From Salarias fasciatus (taxonomy: Eukaryota; Chordata; Actinopteri; Blenniiformes; Blenniidae): a stretch of 64,000 nucleotides of DNA. The stretch lies in NCBI RefSeq assembly GCF_902148845.1, contig NC_043763.1:12577170-12641169 (forward strand), given 5' to 3'. The translations under genes and the position numbers were made by a program. The notes below the pieces were generated by a model. That model did no database searches. It saw nothing but the letters and a program-made list of their open reading frames with translations, and was not told where the DNA came from. Shown one piece after another: positions 24,301 to 36,897 of this stretch; position 1 is the stretch's first letter; every line of letters begins with the position of its first letter.

Positions 24301-27300
24301 AAGACTCTGTTGGGAAACCAGCCCCTGAAGGGTCCCTTCAGCCTCCACATCAATCCCCCAGAGGTTCTGCCGGCCATGGAGGCTCTGGGGGAGTTCACCT
24401 CCCTTGTTTTGGGTACCATCTGCCCGACGTCCTCTTTCGACCTCCTTCCTCCTCCGACCACTGTGGGTTTCCTGAAGCTGTCTCGTCCCTGCTGCTATGT
24501 GTTCCCCGCCGGCCGCGGTGATTGTGCCTTCTTTGCCGTCAATGGGTTTACGGTGCTGGTGGACGGAGGCTCAGACTCTCAGGCCTGTTTCTGGAAGCTG
24601 GTCCGCCACCTCGACCGGGTCGATGCAATTCTGCTGACGCACATCGGAACGGAGAACCTGCCGGGTGCCGTCTCCTTCCTAGAGAGAAAGGTGGCTGAGC
24701 TGGAGCTGAACTCTGATATCAAAGGTTAGATAATAATGCTGTTTCACCTAAGAATATGTAGACGTTGCTCTGACGCCATTTTAAGCTCTTGCTGTTCGTT
24801 TGTCTGCACAGATGACTTGTCCAAGAGACTAATTTCTCCGGAGCTTGGAGTCGTGTTCTTTAATGCACCCAGCAGGTTGCAGGTGGAGCAAAAGCCTGGT
24901 GAGTGACGCTTTGAAATTCACAACAAAATATGAAAGTAAAAGAAAGTTTAATCTGGCAGAGAACATCATGATATCTGCAAGAATACAACACGATAGTGTG
25001 AGTTTGGACTAATGTGTTTTCTTCATTCATTCAGGCTCAGAGAATGTATTGAAGAGCACTCACCAGGCGGCCATAACCCTGCAACTGCTGAAGAAGTTGG
25101 ACATCAAGCCACAGCCAATGTTTCGGCCACAAGGGGTCCCCATTGAGTCGCTAACCTTGTTTCAGAAGATGGGAGTTGGACAGTTGGATTTATACATCCT
25201 TAGTCCAGGCAAAAACAGCCAGGAGTATCAGACATTCATGCAAAACTGGCCCGATGGAGTGTCGTCGGCATCCAAATCCCAGACCCTCCCTCTCACCGCC
25301 TTGGCCTCAGTGTGCGCCCTGCTTGTGTGGCATCCAGCCAACCCTCAAGAGAAGGTGGTCAGGGTTCTGTTTCCCGGTGTCACCCCACAAGCGAAGTTGC
25401 TGCAGGGGCTCGAGAAACTGAAGGGGTTGGCCTTCTTGCAGAAGCCCACCGTGACAACTGGGGACTTGGAGAAGCTCCACGACGATAGAACTGCCAAAAG
25501 GACGGAGAGCCAGGACAGCAGCAAGTCACAGGGGAAGGAGGGTACACTCAAACACGGGAAAGAGCGAGTTGGTAAAGAAGAGAGTAAGGATTTATCTTCA
25601 AAGGAAAAGGGAAAAGCATTAAATGGAGCTGGAACAAGAGATGCAGACAAAACGAGGATCAAAGAGACGAACACAAAGCATAAAGGACCACTGTCAGAGA
25701 AGAATACCTCCAAAAAAGGTATCGGGAAGGATGGGAAAAAGGAGGACAAGACCAGCAACAAAGAAGAGAATGGTGCGACAAAAAATGAAAAAGTGAAAAA
25801 GAATGGCGTCCCATCCAAACCAAAAACTGAAAACAAGACAAAGCTCAAGAAGGAAGCGAAAAATGACTCAAAAACTGGAGAAAAGAAAACACGAAAGGCA
25901 TCAGGAAAGGAAGCAAATGATGGCAAGAAGGTACATGCGACCTGTGAGCTGCCAAATAACAACTCAGACAAACACAACAATACAGCTTTGTCAAAAATCG
26001 CAGAGCCAGAGTGTTCTGTAACCGAGCAGCAGAATCAAAAGACTGAGAAAGAGCCAGAGGAGAATCCCTGCAGCTCCAAAATGTCTACCCCTGAGGATAT
26101 GACAGCAGACTTTCTCAGGTTAAGAGAGGAAACTGAAGTTGCGGAGGGAATGGTGGAATCAGCAGGTGGCGGAAAGCAGAGAAGCGGCGTGTCAGGAAAC
26201 GAGAGGAGCAAAGAGACCTCCATTAACAGCACTGAGAGATCAGTGGAGCAATCAGCGAGTAGTTCAGGGATAATGGGTGGAGAGAGTGGGGATAGAATAC
26301 AACATAAGCCTGGGACTGGAGAGCAAGCGGATGCAGACATCCGAAAAAGCCCCGTGGACCAGAGTAAAAATACTACAAAACCTGCAAAGGTTGTTGGTTT
26401 TCCATCTCCCTTGAACACAACGCCAAAGAATGAACGTTCAGTCCAGCTGGACTTGACCCCGACTGAATACACGCTTCTGGACGGTGCTTTGAGGCACAGC
26501 CCCCCCTCGAAGTCCTCTCCAGGGAACCAGGCCCCTGACGAGGAGACCATGGAGCAGGCTTCCCCTGACTCGAGGCCCAACAGTGCGGGCCACACTCCTT
26601 ACTGCCTGTCCCCAGATGACGTGTGGTGCAACAGGGCTACTCTGAGCAGGCTGCAGGCTGAGATGAGTCAGTCTGACTCAGCCGACGCTAACCAGCCAAA
26701 TGAGTCACACAAATTAACCGAGGATCAACTATGTCAACCAAGAAGTGCCCCAGAGAGCCACGCAAATCCCAGAGAAAAACACCTAAGCTTCCTTTCGCTG
26801 GGTTCATTCAAAGAAGGGTCTTCGGACCCTTCCCCATCACTGACCACCACAACCACACACTCCATGCCTGCTGAGGTGAGCTCGCCTCAGTCTACAGAAG
26901 TGGATGAATCTCTGTCCATGTCCTTTGAGCAGGGACCGACGTCTCTGACCCAGAGAGAAGGAGAGGACAGTGTTCATCACGCTCACTCCAATGGGAGTCA
27001 CTTTGTGGGAATGTCTTTACCAATGAAGAAGCCCCCCAGATCTCTGGGCCAGGGTTCGGAGATGGGTCGGCCTCTGGGCCCCAATGCTCTTCATTTTGAT
27101 ACACCTTCTCATGATGTGGACTTATGCCTGGTCTCTCCTTGTGAGTTCAAGCATTTCAAGCCACCTGACTCCAGCTCAGGGGCCAGCGAGGCCTCCAGAG
27201 GAGCGTCGACTCCACACCACCACGGCTACAACAACAACAACCACCGGGACACGACTCCCAGTGAATCCAACGCCCCTGTTTGCACCGAGGACTGCCCATC

Positions 27301-30300
27301 CACCACAGCAGACGGAGCTCTGGATTCGGATGACGACGAGTCGTGCAGCGAGCCGTCGAACTCGCCTCATGACCTCCACACCAGCCAGGCTCTGCCCCCT
27401 GACCCCCCTCCAGCTTCTCTCAGGGACAGTCCACCACTGCCTCCTCAGCCTGACACCTCCATGCCAGTCCCTCAGTCTGAGTCCGATGCTCATGGGAAGA
27501 GAGCAAAAGCCACTGGCATGCGAGGGAAAAAAGCATCTGCGGTGAGTTTATGAAGAAAATCCAATCAATATTGGAGCCGTGCTTTGTAGATAAGGTCAGG
27601 TGAGCCGCTGCTTCACTTCGTTAAGACCTTTGTTTTAGCTGCGGTTTGATGGAGGATAACACTCATGTGGCAAAGGCCATTTTGGTGAAAATATAGGTTT
27701 GTTCTCTTACATGTTTTGCTGAATGTTCACAAAATGCCCATTAAGCCGAATTTCACTAAAACTCTGTATGATTGATGGTAGATGAGTATTTTTAAAAGTC
27801 ATTTCACACTTAAAGCTGGTCAAAATCTGGCCTGCCTTTTTGTTTGGAGTTAAATTACAGCCAGTCTTTAACAATCGGTTACAGTTTTTTTTTCTGTCTT
27901 GCCTGTAAAGGGGAATATTCTCCCCTTTTCAATAGTTAAACTTAATTGAAACCAAATCACGAGAAAACATTCACATTAACACACCTAAAAATACAAATTT
28001 TAGTGCCATTTTATTTCACATATAACTTTTAACCAACATGTGATCCATTAAGTCAGAAAATATCCATGTTTTGTCACGACTGTTGAATTTACATCTTGAA
28101 ATCTAATCGGTTCTAATGTCTTAACAGAGCTGAGAACTCAGAATATTGCAAAATTTCTTCATTCTTGTTGGGAACATTTGCAAGCTGCAAAGAAATATAA
28201 CAGAATTGCCTCCAATTAAATTCTGGAGATACAAGACAAACAACTTTGCCATCTCATTTTCAAGTAAAGCAGTACTATTGATATACTTCCCTTCTGTAAT
28301 TATGGAAATACTGCTGCTTTCATTGCTGGAAAAATACTATGTTAGACTGTTAAAGCCCATCGACTTTCATTTTTAACAGTCATGTGAGGTCCATTTATTT
28401 ATTATTTTTTTATTAGAGCACGAGGTATTAACTTCCAAGTTTGACTGAGGTTAGGTGTGTTTTTCCCACTCAGAAATGTGAACTTTTCTACTTCCTTGTT
28501 GATTTGATTTGGCAAACCTTGTCAGTCAATTCTAACAAGGTTATATCTCCTTATCGTAAAACATCCCTCTGACAAACTACAATGTATCTTTATTGAAAAT
28601 CTGTCAAACATTTTGCTTTTGTCACACCAGGTTATTGAGAGCCCTCAGAAAACAGGCTCAGGGAAAACCAGGGCTGGGGGGCAAAGTGGAGTCATGAAGG
28701 GGACCGTTTCCTTGACTCGCACACCCTCCTCCAGCAACCGCTCAGCACCAGCAAAACCCTCAAGCGATGCAGGTGTGAACCGTGAACGTCCATCATGCAG
28801 AACAGATTCCTCCCTCAACTTTTTTCTACTTTTGTGTCTTGAGTTGGAAAACTCAAGTCTCATCCCACGCTTCTCTTCCAGGCTTGAAGTCTACCTCCGT
28901 TGGCGACGTCAGTGTGTACGTGGACCTGGCGTACATTCCCTCTGGGGCGTCCTGTCACACAGTCAGCGTCGACTTCTTCAGGTGCGTTCGCTCCTCGTGC
29001 TACATCGTCAGCGGCGACAGCCCGGAGCGGGAGGAGTTGATGAGGCAGACGCTGGACGCCCTGCTGGATGGAAAGACACTGTGGTGCGATGCTATGCAGG
29101 TATTATTTTAAATTCTATGTGGCTGTAATGTGAGAACAGTCTCCAGATGGATTTGTACAGTCTGCACTGGGGCAAACCGTAATCCACAACTACGCAGCGA
29201 TACCGGTTCGACCGTGCAACCTTTGTTAATATATCCTGAAGCGTGAAGACGGTGTTTTAGAGATGATTCCATGATAAGGAAGAGAAACAGGACTAGCAGG
29301 ACAAAAAGAAAAATAAGTGAAGGTGGAAAATGATGCTGAGGAACAAACACAGACTCACAGATATTGGCAGACTTCCAACCAACATGGATAAAGATATAAA
29401 AAAACATGTCAGGTATTATATTTACACAAAGTTAATTATTCCCTTGATTGTCTCCTGTCAATCAAAAATTCAGAAAAAAAAAACACTGTTTATTGTACTA
29501 CAAGAAATACAAGAAAAAAATTGCATTTCCTTCAGTTTAGCATTGTTTATTTCGAAGAAACTATTAACAGATTCACTGTCACTCGCCCAAACATTTGAAG
29601 AAACTGTAATCAGACAAAATGTCGCAGCTCCATTTCTAGTCAGTGGCTGTTTTTCCACCCATGTTACTTGTCTCACTAAGACTATGACAGAAGAATGGTG
29701 CACTCATCAAAATGCATACATAACAACAGTTATTATGAAACATTTAACCTTGTTCATTTGTAGGCATAGCTTCACCTTCTTCTCGAGTGTTCTCGGTGGG
29801 CTTGTTTGGTGTGCATTCATCGTCACACTTCCAGAAGTTTACTTCTAACCAAAGAATCTAACAGGATTCATGAGACACGTCTAACTCATCAGTGATTAAA
29901 TGAAGGCTTGAATAGAACTGAATTGAATTGCAGAGGGAATGAAAGGTTTGTTGTGACGTTTTTGTCCAGAAGATGATTCAGTTCAGAATGTAATACTGTG
30001 ATAAATTAAAACTCAAGGTGTTTTCATCACTGTGTTTCATGACAAAGGACCTGTCAACATAATTTACTGACAACACGGTAAACGCTGTGACCTTGTTCTC
30101 TTTGGCGTTATTGCGGAAAAAAAAACCCCACATTATTCTTTGTCACAACAAACTGCAGCTCCAGTCATGTGGTTTTAACAATGTTTCCTCCCAATCAAGT
30201 GACGACTATTCATCTGCATACAAAGGTGGTCTGCAGCTGAGTGGCAAACTGTGTTCTTAAATGTCACTTTTTGTGCCCGCAGGTGACGCTGATCCCGACC

Positions 30301-30438
30301 TTTGAGTCGGTGTCGATGCAGGAGTGGTACCAGCAGACCCTGGACAGACAGAGGGAGTTGGGCATCACCGTCCTGGGATCCAACAGCACTGTTGCCATGC
30401 AGGATGAGACATTTCCTGCATGCAAGATTGAATTTTGA
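20618..30438 (+). CDS. map1s: Microtubule-associated protein 1S
   Basis: Ten exons: 20618-20780, 22027-22122, 23384-23466, 23674-23811, 24214-24724, 24812-24898, 25035-27541, 28631-28772, 28882-29099 and 30283-30438. They join to a 1366-residue frame. The N-terminal MAP1 heavy-chain region includes LDFCLHKYSLLIIIGRTD, RGIRSWDVDLKSCNLNL and a metallo-beta-lactamase-like stretch (FFAVNGFTVLVDGGSD, then HLDRVDAILLTHIGTENLPG). The giant exon 7 (residues 360-1195) carries a Lys/Glu-rich region at about 510-650, a Ser/Pro-rich acidic segment, and DSDDDESCSEPS near its end. The last two exons form the light-chain domain (VYVDLAYIPSGASCHTVSVD...) ending with the MAP1 signature DETFPACKIEF. MAP1S binds microtubules and links them to mitochondria and autophagosomes (family knowledge). 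It lies immediately after the CART gene on the same strand. The start ATG lies in a GC-rich patch with no TATA box. Confidence 0.97.
21157..21301. repeat. CAG microsatellite and poly(A) run in map1s intron 1
   Basis: An imperfect CAG array lies at about 21154-21183, and 27 consecutive A at 21275-21301. Both are inside intron 1 (20781-22026). Confidence 0.9.
21655..21890 (+). repeat. Diverged body of a tRNA-headed fish short repeat
   Basis: Recognisable blocks in order: GGGTTTTCTCCAGGAGCCTA, CCCTAGGTGTGAAAGTGTGG, TGTCCAGGGTTCATGCTGCC, then a GAGTTGGATAAATTTGAATA-like end. These correspond to the 3' part of the common fish repeat whose consensus has TTTTCTCCGGGTACTCCGG, GGTGTGAGTGTGAG, CTGTCCAGGGTGTACC and GAATTGGATAAGCGG. 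The head is missing or unrecognisable. Lies in map1s intron 1. Confidence 0.55.
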
Positions 30439-32982
30439 GGCAGCCTGGCAGACACAGCACAGGGGTGATGTGATGACGGATGTCAGCGAGAACTGAATGA
30501 GTAACAGTAAAAAGGAGTCAAAGAAGAATTAAGGGAAATGTGCAGCTTCTTTCTGCACGCCGTAATGCATTTTTTGTTGCACCCAAAGGCAGTTATTTCT
30601 CCTCTCCCAAGGAGAACACTCGTCCCTTTGGGGCGCTGCATGATTTCTTTTAACCTATGACCCTGTGGAAAACAGGAGAGGAGCTCACGCTGGCTGCAAA
30701 AGCATGTCATCTGCACACATCAGTTAAAAAGAAGGCAAGCGTACAGAAAATAGGCTTAAAGGCTGAGATAGACTTTGCTACTCACATCCATTTCCCTGCT
30801 TTTATTGCAACGTTTTTAAAAAAAATATATCAAATTTTGCTCTCTGCATAAGTCTTATCTGGTGAATTTGGGACATTTCCTGTAATGAGATTTCAACATT
30901 GTGTCTTTAGTGAAGACATCTTCAGGGTTGTGGTCAGGTGTTTGTTGTTGGCTTGGCTTTAACGGACACCGGGTGGGCTGTGCTGTGCTGTGTGTCACAC
31001 CTGCTGTAAAAAGTACCTTTGAGGCTTAAACCACTTGAAGAGCAGTGCTCAGCAAAGCAACTCTGAAAAAAAGTGCTTTTCAACTGTCCGTCTGCAGCTA
31101 GCGGATGATAATCGCTGAGTCTGAGATTACTGGAAATGCAAATCCGTCAGCAGGGATTAGAGTACGACATCAAATTTAATAGCATTACAGCAATCACGCT
31201 AAATGTGGTCCTGTAATTGTAATCCATTAGAAGAGCTCATAATTGCGCCTATCAGGAACTACACCCCAAATGCTTTTGTAGAAATCAATGTTCACTCACT
31301 GTCTTACTCAAAAAAAAAAAAAAAAGTAAACTGGTGGTTGTGGAAGTAATCATAAAGTATGTTGTAGAAAGCAATTTTGTACAGCGTAAAGTCACAGTAT
31401 GGTGAGAGTAGGTAGAGATGGGAGCTGTAAATAGAATTACATAAAGATCAGATTGTATTTATGTTGGGAATTAATCCAGGAAGGGGAAGTGAAAGTCATT
31501 AAATATGAAATCATACAGCTACCGGAAGTAAACACATGACACAATATATTCTCCTTTCCCATATTATGTTTTGTTTATTTTACAAATCACTTTTTTTAAT
31601 TCGTAGATTATTAAAAAATATGACATACGCAGCTGATTAGCAAAACTAACTCCTCGGTAGTTTTCTTACTTTGTACCAAGTTTCACATCAGTTTTAAGAA
31701 AACAGATTTGCATGCAGATCAGATGTAATTTCCTAAATCTTTGCTATATTTTTATCTTCTCCCTTCAAAACAAATCCATGAATGAACCGTCAGTTGAACG
31801 CTGATTACCTCTGCTGTTATTTTGCCTTGCGGTCACACAAACGTGCATGTGGCATAATGTGCATCTGTACCAAAGCATGAGATCACAAAGACACCGTTTT
31901 CTGCAGCGCTTGAATGCTCCATCCAAATACTTAAAAAAACACAATTCCATTCTTAATCCGAAGGGTATTTTGTAATAATATACTTTAAAAGCACTCATAG
32001 ATAGATTTTTAGTTTTTATTTTTTTAGCAATTATCATTCATTTGAATGTGCAAAGTTATCACTCCCCCAAATACCAATGCTTCACTTTTCAATTTTCTCT
32101 ACAAAAAAACTTGCCAGTACGAATAATTTACTGGAAATGGAGGGTTGAATGATGGAGTTGTAACCAGGGGGGTAAAGCATACTTGACGCCCACAGTAGCC
32201 GAGTGAATTGTAATAATGTGTATGTGTGCCCTGCATGTATTCAGCTATGTACTGTACGTTGTTTCATTCATGATATTCATGAAGAAAGTGAGCAAAGCAC
32301 TGTGGGAGAGTGAACTCTGCTGAAAGCAAAACAAAACAAAGCAAAAAAAAAAAAAAAAAAACTCAATCAAAGCGGTTTTGCTGGTGGGACGATTGTTTAC
32401 CTCCTCAACCAGCATCAACCGGCTGATCCACCAGCATGCATGAAAACACAACCAGGACATGCATGGGGTTTAAAGAAAATTGAAACTAAAAGGGACAAAG
32501 ACTGCCACGGATTATTTAAACCACCATTTAAACTTTTAAATTGTTCAGTTTGTGTATTTATGTCTTCATCTAACTGTTAGTTACTGGCTATGTATTCCTT
32601 TATTTCTGTTTGTGAAATGTGTCTATATATGTCTTATATGTCTGCATCTCCCTCTGTCAGTTTTCTTAGGTTAGATATTTCTTTTTGATTGCAGTGTTTT
32701 ATGTTGGTGGCTTAGTTTTCTATATTTGAGACCAGTCTTACACTTCCTTATTACACCCTGGCAGCTTCACCATGTTTGTTTTCAGCAGGGGAGGCAGTGG
32801 GATGTCTGATGAAACGTTTTCACTTTGTGATCGTCTGTAAGAACATTTAAAAATGATGTCAACAAGTATGGATTGTAGAATGGTCTTGTACGAATAAAGA
32901 CTTTTAATCATTACTGTGACTCGACGCTTCCTGTCGGGGGATTGGCTGTAAAGAAAAAAAAAAAGCGGGTTGGGCTTGGCAT
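30439..32982. other. map1s 3' region and spacer to the IFI44-like gene
   Basis: AT-rich with no coding frame of note. Short A runs occur at about 31311-31325 and 32343-32361. An AATAAA at 32893-32898 could end a long map1s 3' UTR of about 2.4 kb; it lies only 85 bp before the TATA-like box of the next gene. No other gene is visible. Confidence 0.4.
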
Positions 32983-33055
32983 TATAAAAGAATTGTTTCA
33001 CTTTTGCTTCATCTTTCTCAGATTATCAGGTGTGGATCGTCATTCTCTCCTGCTG
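32983..33055 (+). promoter_or_regulatory. Candidate promoter and untranslated first exon of the IFI44-like gene
   Basis: TATAAAAG (32983-32990) is followed by TGTTTCACTTTTGC (about 32995-33008), which is one base off a reversed interferon-stimulated response element (TTTCNNTTTC). About 45 bp on comes a strong donor (TGCTG|gtaagt at 33055/33056). A matching acceptor with a good pyrimidine tract lies at 34494-34495, 61 bp before the ATG. This predicts a short non-coding exon 1 of roughly 33010-33055 and a 1.44-kb first intron. Inference from signal spacing only. Confidence 0.45.
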
Positions 33056-34264
33056 GTAAGTCTGGAAGAACTTCACCGCACCCATCTGCCTTTTTTCTTC
33101 AGGTTTCAGTGCAACTTAAATGGTTTTATCAGTAAAGAATTTTCTGTGATTTTTAACAGTGATCTTTTGATTCGTCTCTTTCGTTCATACATTAAAAAAA
33201 AAAAAATCTTGTATCCTGTTTGTCTTCTATGTTACAGATGCATATGTTTAGGCATCAAACCAAATCCTACCAGTGTAAATGCGTGTGTATAAAATGTAAA
33301 GAATAAAGTAAAATGCAAGAAAAAAAAACAGGGCATGTGGTAAAAGTGAAACTGATGTTTTTCTTCTTGCACTATCAGTTTCAAAAGGCCATAAAATTTT
33401 ATTGTGTTCCATATTTGAGGCCTCCTATTTTCTAATTCTGCATGTGACATTTTGAATGATCTTATGTGGTTTAAATGAATCCAATGTTTTATTTCTATGT
33501 TCTTCATCTTGAATGGTGTTTAATCGAATTGAACTCTTGAGCAGGTTTGTGAAAGGTGAATTTTATGACTGCAGAATCTTTATAAGGACTAAAGTCTTTT
33601 TTTTTTAAGTAATGCCTAATAAAATCAAACTGATGCAGTTAAGCACATACCATTCATTATTGATAGCTTGGAACACTGTCTCAATGATATATATTGTTGA
33701 GTAGGTTTATGCAAGAAGATAAAACATCTTGTTGACCCATTTCATTCATTACTAGTCATACAATGTAATGTACTGTTTTTAGTTTCTGAAAGGGGCCTTT
33801 TGTCACTTCTTTTGGAACTGTGTCATTAGAAGAAAATCAGCTTTTCAGAATAGAATCATCGCTTTAGTGACCTTGTGAACTAAGTGGCATCAAGATGTGG
33901 AAGCAGGAAACTGTGTTAATGCTGATATAAGAGAAAATTAAAGAATGGATATCATGCTTTCTAAATATTATACAATGTATGTTTTTTTAATCTCTTCTGA
34001 CTGTCATGAACTGCCAAAATGTGGCCCCTGAACTTGACAGTCTGACATGTAAATATGAATTCATAAGCCATAAATTTAATATGCAACAAAATTCTGTTTT
34101 TTTGAGTGAAGAAGACAGAATCAAATATTGAATACGTGTGCAGCAAGGATCAATAAATACTGTGTAATAGTGATTAAGTAGGCTTTAACATCCAGTCATG
34201 TTCACATCTTCGGTTGTTTACAGGAAAACAGGCTACCTGGAAAGTTAGAACTCTAAAGCTAGAC

Positions 34265-34330
34265 TTTGGAGGTGCAGTGGTTTCGCACCTCACAGGGATA
34301 AATGTCCCAGGTTTGAGTCTGGACAGTTTA
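34265..34330 (+). repeat. tRNA-like SINE/MITE head fragment
   Basis: GGAGGTGCAGTGGTTTCGCA, then CCTCACAGGGATAAATGTCC, then CAGGTTTGAGTCTGG: a decayed copy of the same tRNA-derived head seen at 5870-5965. Lies in the presumed 5' UTR intron of the IFI44-like gene. Confidence 0.5.
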
Positions 34331-34555
34331 CAAGTTCTACCAGTATCAATTCAAAGTCTCAAAAACTTAGATTTGAGATCCGTGTAAAATTGCCTAAAGT
34401 CGCTTGTTTTCTGAATATCCAGTTCAAGGGTTTATATGTTGATGACTTTTCTTTAATAAATCTGATATTGATCACATTTTCTTTTCCCAATTTAGAAAAG
34501 GCGTATCTTGTCCTAGGATTCATCATTAAGTGAGTGTAGACGCCCCCCCTGCATC

Positions 34556-36751
34556 ATGTCGTCGGTCACGTCTCGCCTGTCTGAAGATCAGCAGAGGAAG
34601 CTGCTTTCTCTCTTCGATCATGTCCGACTGCACCTGCTCTACAAAGCCAGCGTCCACGGCTACACCGCCGCCGACTTCCACGCACGCTGCGACAAGCAGG
34701 GCCCCACCGTCACCGTGGCCTACAACACCTCCGACTTCGTCTTCGGGGCTTACGCCTCGAAAGACTTCACCCGGAGCGGCGGGGATGTCCTGGATGACAA
34801 GGCGTTCCTCTACAGCATCACCGCCCAGAGAAACAAACCGCTGAAGGTGGCGGGCATCAGCGGACGCTGCGGCTTCAAAGACGGAGCGGATGCTGCTCCG
34901 GATTTTGGAGGCCTTCAGTTTCTGAGTGATGACAAACCTGAAGTAAAGTCCCAGCCCAACACAGGCTTCAAGTTTGAGGAAAGAGAGATGCACGGGGGCG
35001 ATTTGAAGCTGACAGAGCTGGAGGTGTATCGAGTGGAGAGTGTGTATCACTGTCTCTACAGACTGAACAGTTGAGACTGTAAATCTCAATTATGTTAATA
35101 TTTTGATGTATTGTAATGCAGGCTTGGGAGATCTCCTGGCGAAACCCTGGAGGAACATCAAGTGGACTGCTGAGTATGTAAACAGTTCTGACCTCTGGTG
35201 GCCGGATGTGTTATTCCAACGCAACTGAATTGTACAACTGCATGGTTGACTTCTCCTGCAGGAGAAGGGAGGAGCTGATGAAGTCCATCCTGAACTACAA
35301 GCCCGACATGAGTTCAGTGCAGCAAGCTCGAGTGCTGCTGGTCGGCCCCGTCGGCACCGGCAAGTCCAGCTTCTTCAACTCCATCAACTCCATATTTCGA
35401 GGCAGCATGATGGTCCAGGCCATAGCCGGCACAATGGGGAAGAGTGTGACCACTCAGGTACTGACGGAAGCTTTTATTGGAAATACGCTGATTTGTGAGC
35501 AAAAGAGGGAGGAATATTTACATTTTGCATTTTGTCCCACTGCTGGTCATCAGACAGTAAACCTGATCCAACATGCATTCAGTCCCATTGAATGTAATTT
35601 CATGTCTCTTTGCAGTTTCGCAGCTACTCCATAAAGTCAGGGAAGGGTGGGGGAGTGATTCCTGTGGTCCTGTGCGACACGATGGGGCTGGAGGGAGAAG
35701 CAGACGGAGGTCTGGACATTGAAGACTTAGTCAACATCTACAAGGGACACGTCAAAGATCGCTATCAGGTTTTCAGTTTCATCCTACTGAAGTGCGGCTG
35801 TATCAAACTGATTTAACTGCAGTTTGAGGGACAGTGGATATGTTTTGTGTTTGTTTTTGCTTTCAGTTCAGCACCTCTGCGCCGCTCTCGCCGGATGCTC
35901 CCGCTTACCAGAAACACTCGACTCTGAGTGACAAGATCCACTGCGCGGTGTACTTCATCGACACTTCCAGCATCTCTCTCCTTTCCCAGAAGATGCTGGA
36001 CAAGTTTGCAGCCATCCGGAAAAAGACAAACCAGCTGGGTTAGCAGGAATACATGTTACTATCAGAAAGGTTCCAACATGGTGGCCCTCGATACAAAAAT
36101 ACACAAAGTATATCATCCTGCGGTCCGTTGATCCCTCCTCATGCTAAAGTTATCTGACTCTCCAACTGAGTGAAGCAACTTAACTTTGGAAATGAAAGTC
36201 TTTGTTTTAGAGTTGTGTGAAAACTCTGACTTTTCATCATCTCATTCTCACTTGTTTTGATTTTGATAGGAATTCCTCAGATCGTGCTGATGACTAAAGT
36301 AGATGAGGCCTGTAAACTGGTGGCCGAGGACCTGAAGAATGTTTACCGCAGTGTTTACATCCACAAGAAGGTAAGGTTCAAACCAAGTTTGTGTTGTAAG
36401 CAGCAAATGCAGTGCTTATTTTTTTTTATATTTTTGATTTGATTGGAGATCAATGAGGTTCCTAATATATGAAAACTGAAAAAAACATGAACGTGTCTCA
36501 GTCATAATGATCACTGTTTTCCTTCAAAGGCTCAGGAGCTGAGTGAACTGCTGGGCGTCCCTCTGTCCTGCGTGCTGCCCGTGAAGAACTACAGCGACGA
36601 GGTGGACCTGGACCCGGACATCGACGTGCTGCTGCTGTCAGCGGTGCAGCACATGCTCAACTTTGCAGACAGCTTTTTTGAGAACCAGGATCAGGAAGAC
36701 AGTGGCCAGGACCTCTACAGATGCAACAAAAATTTCCAACCTGTTTCCTAG
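34556..36751 (+). CDS. IFI44-like interferon-induced GTPase
   Basis: Seven coding exons (34556-35039, 35122-35173, 35262-35457, 35616-35768, 35867-36038, 36270-36370, 36530-36751) join to a 459-residue frame with good splice sites. Residues 1-160 form a TLDc-like domain ([11 protein letters not shown] at its end, [15 protein letters not shown] inside). After the [10 protein letters not shown] linker comes a GTPase-like domain with P-loop GPVGTGKSS (207-215), DTMG (265-268, switch II position) and TKVD (361-364, guanine specificity). The layout matches the vertebrate IFI44/IFI44L family. These are cytoplasmic interferon-induced proteins with reported antiviral and anti-proliferative effects (family knowledge). 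AATAAA follows about 30 bp after the stop (near 36779), so the 3' UTR is very short. Human IFI44 genes are on 1p31, so its place between map1s and gadd45b is a fish-side feature. I cannot say which of the many fish copies it is. Confidence 0.93.
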
Positions 36752-36897
36752 GAATGTGGGGAGTATTGTGTTGTGCAAAATAAAGGTGAAGGGTTTTTAG
36801 TTTTTGGGACACCTATTGTACCAACATAGAAATGTTATTTCAACGCTCCTCGATTGCAGTTTGCCTAATGCTTCATAAATTGAACAAAACATTTCAT

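Noticed and set aside
25345-25980. Long minus-strand frame opposite map1s
   Set aside because: It is the antisense shadow of the Lys/Glu-rich part of the large map1s exon; the Ser/Phe-rich composition follows from that.
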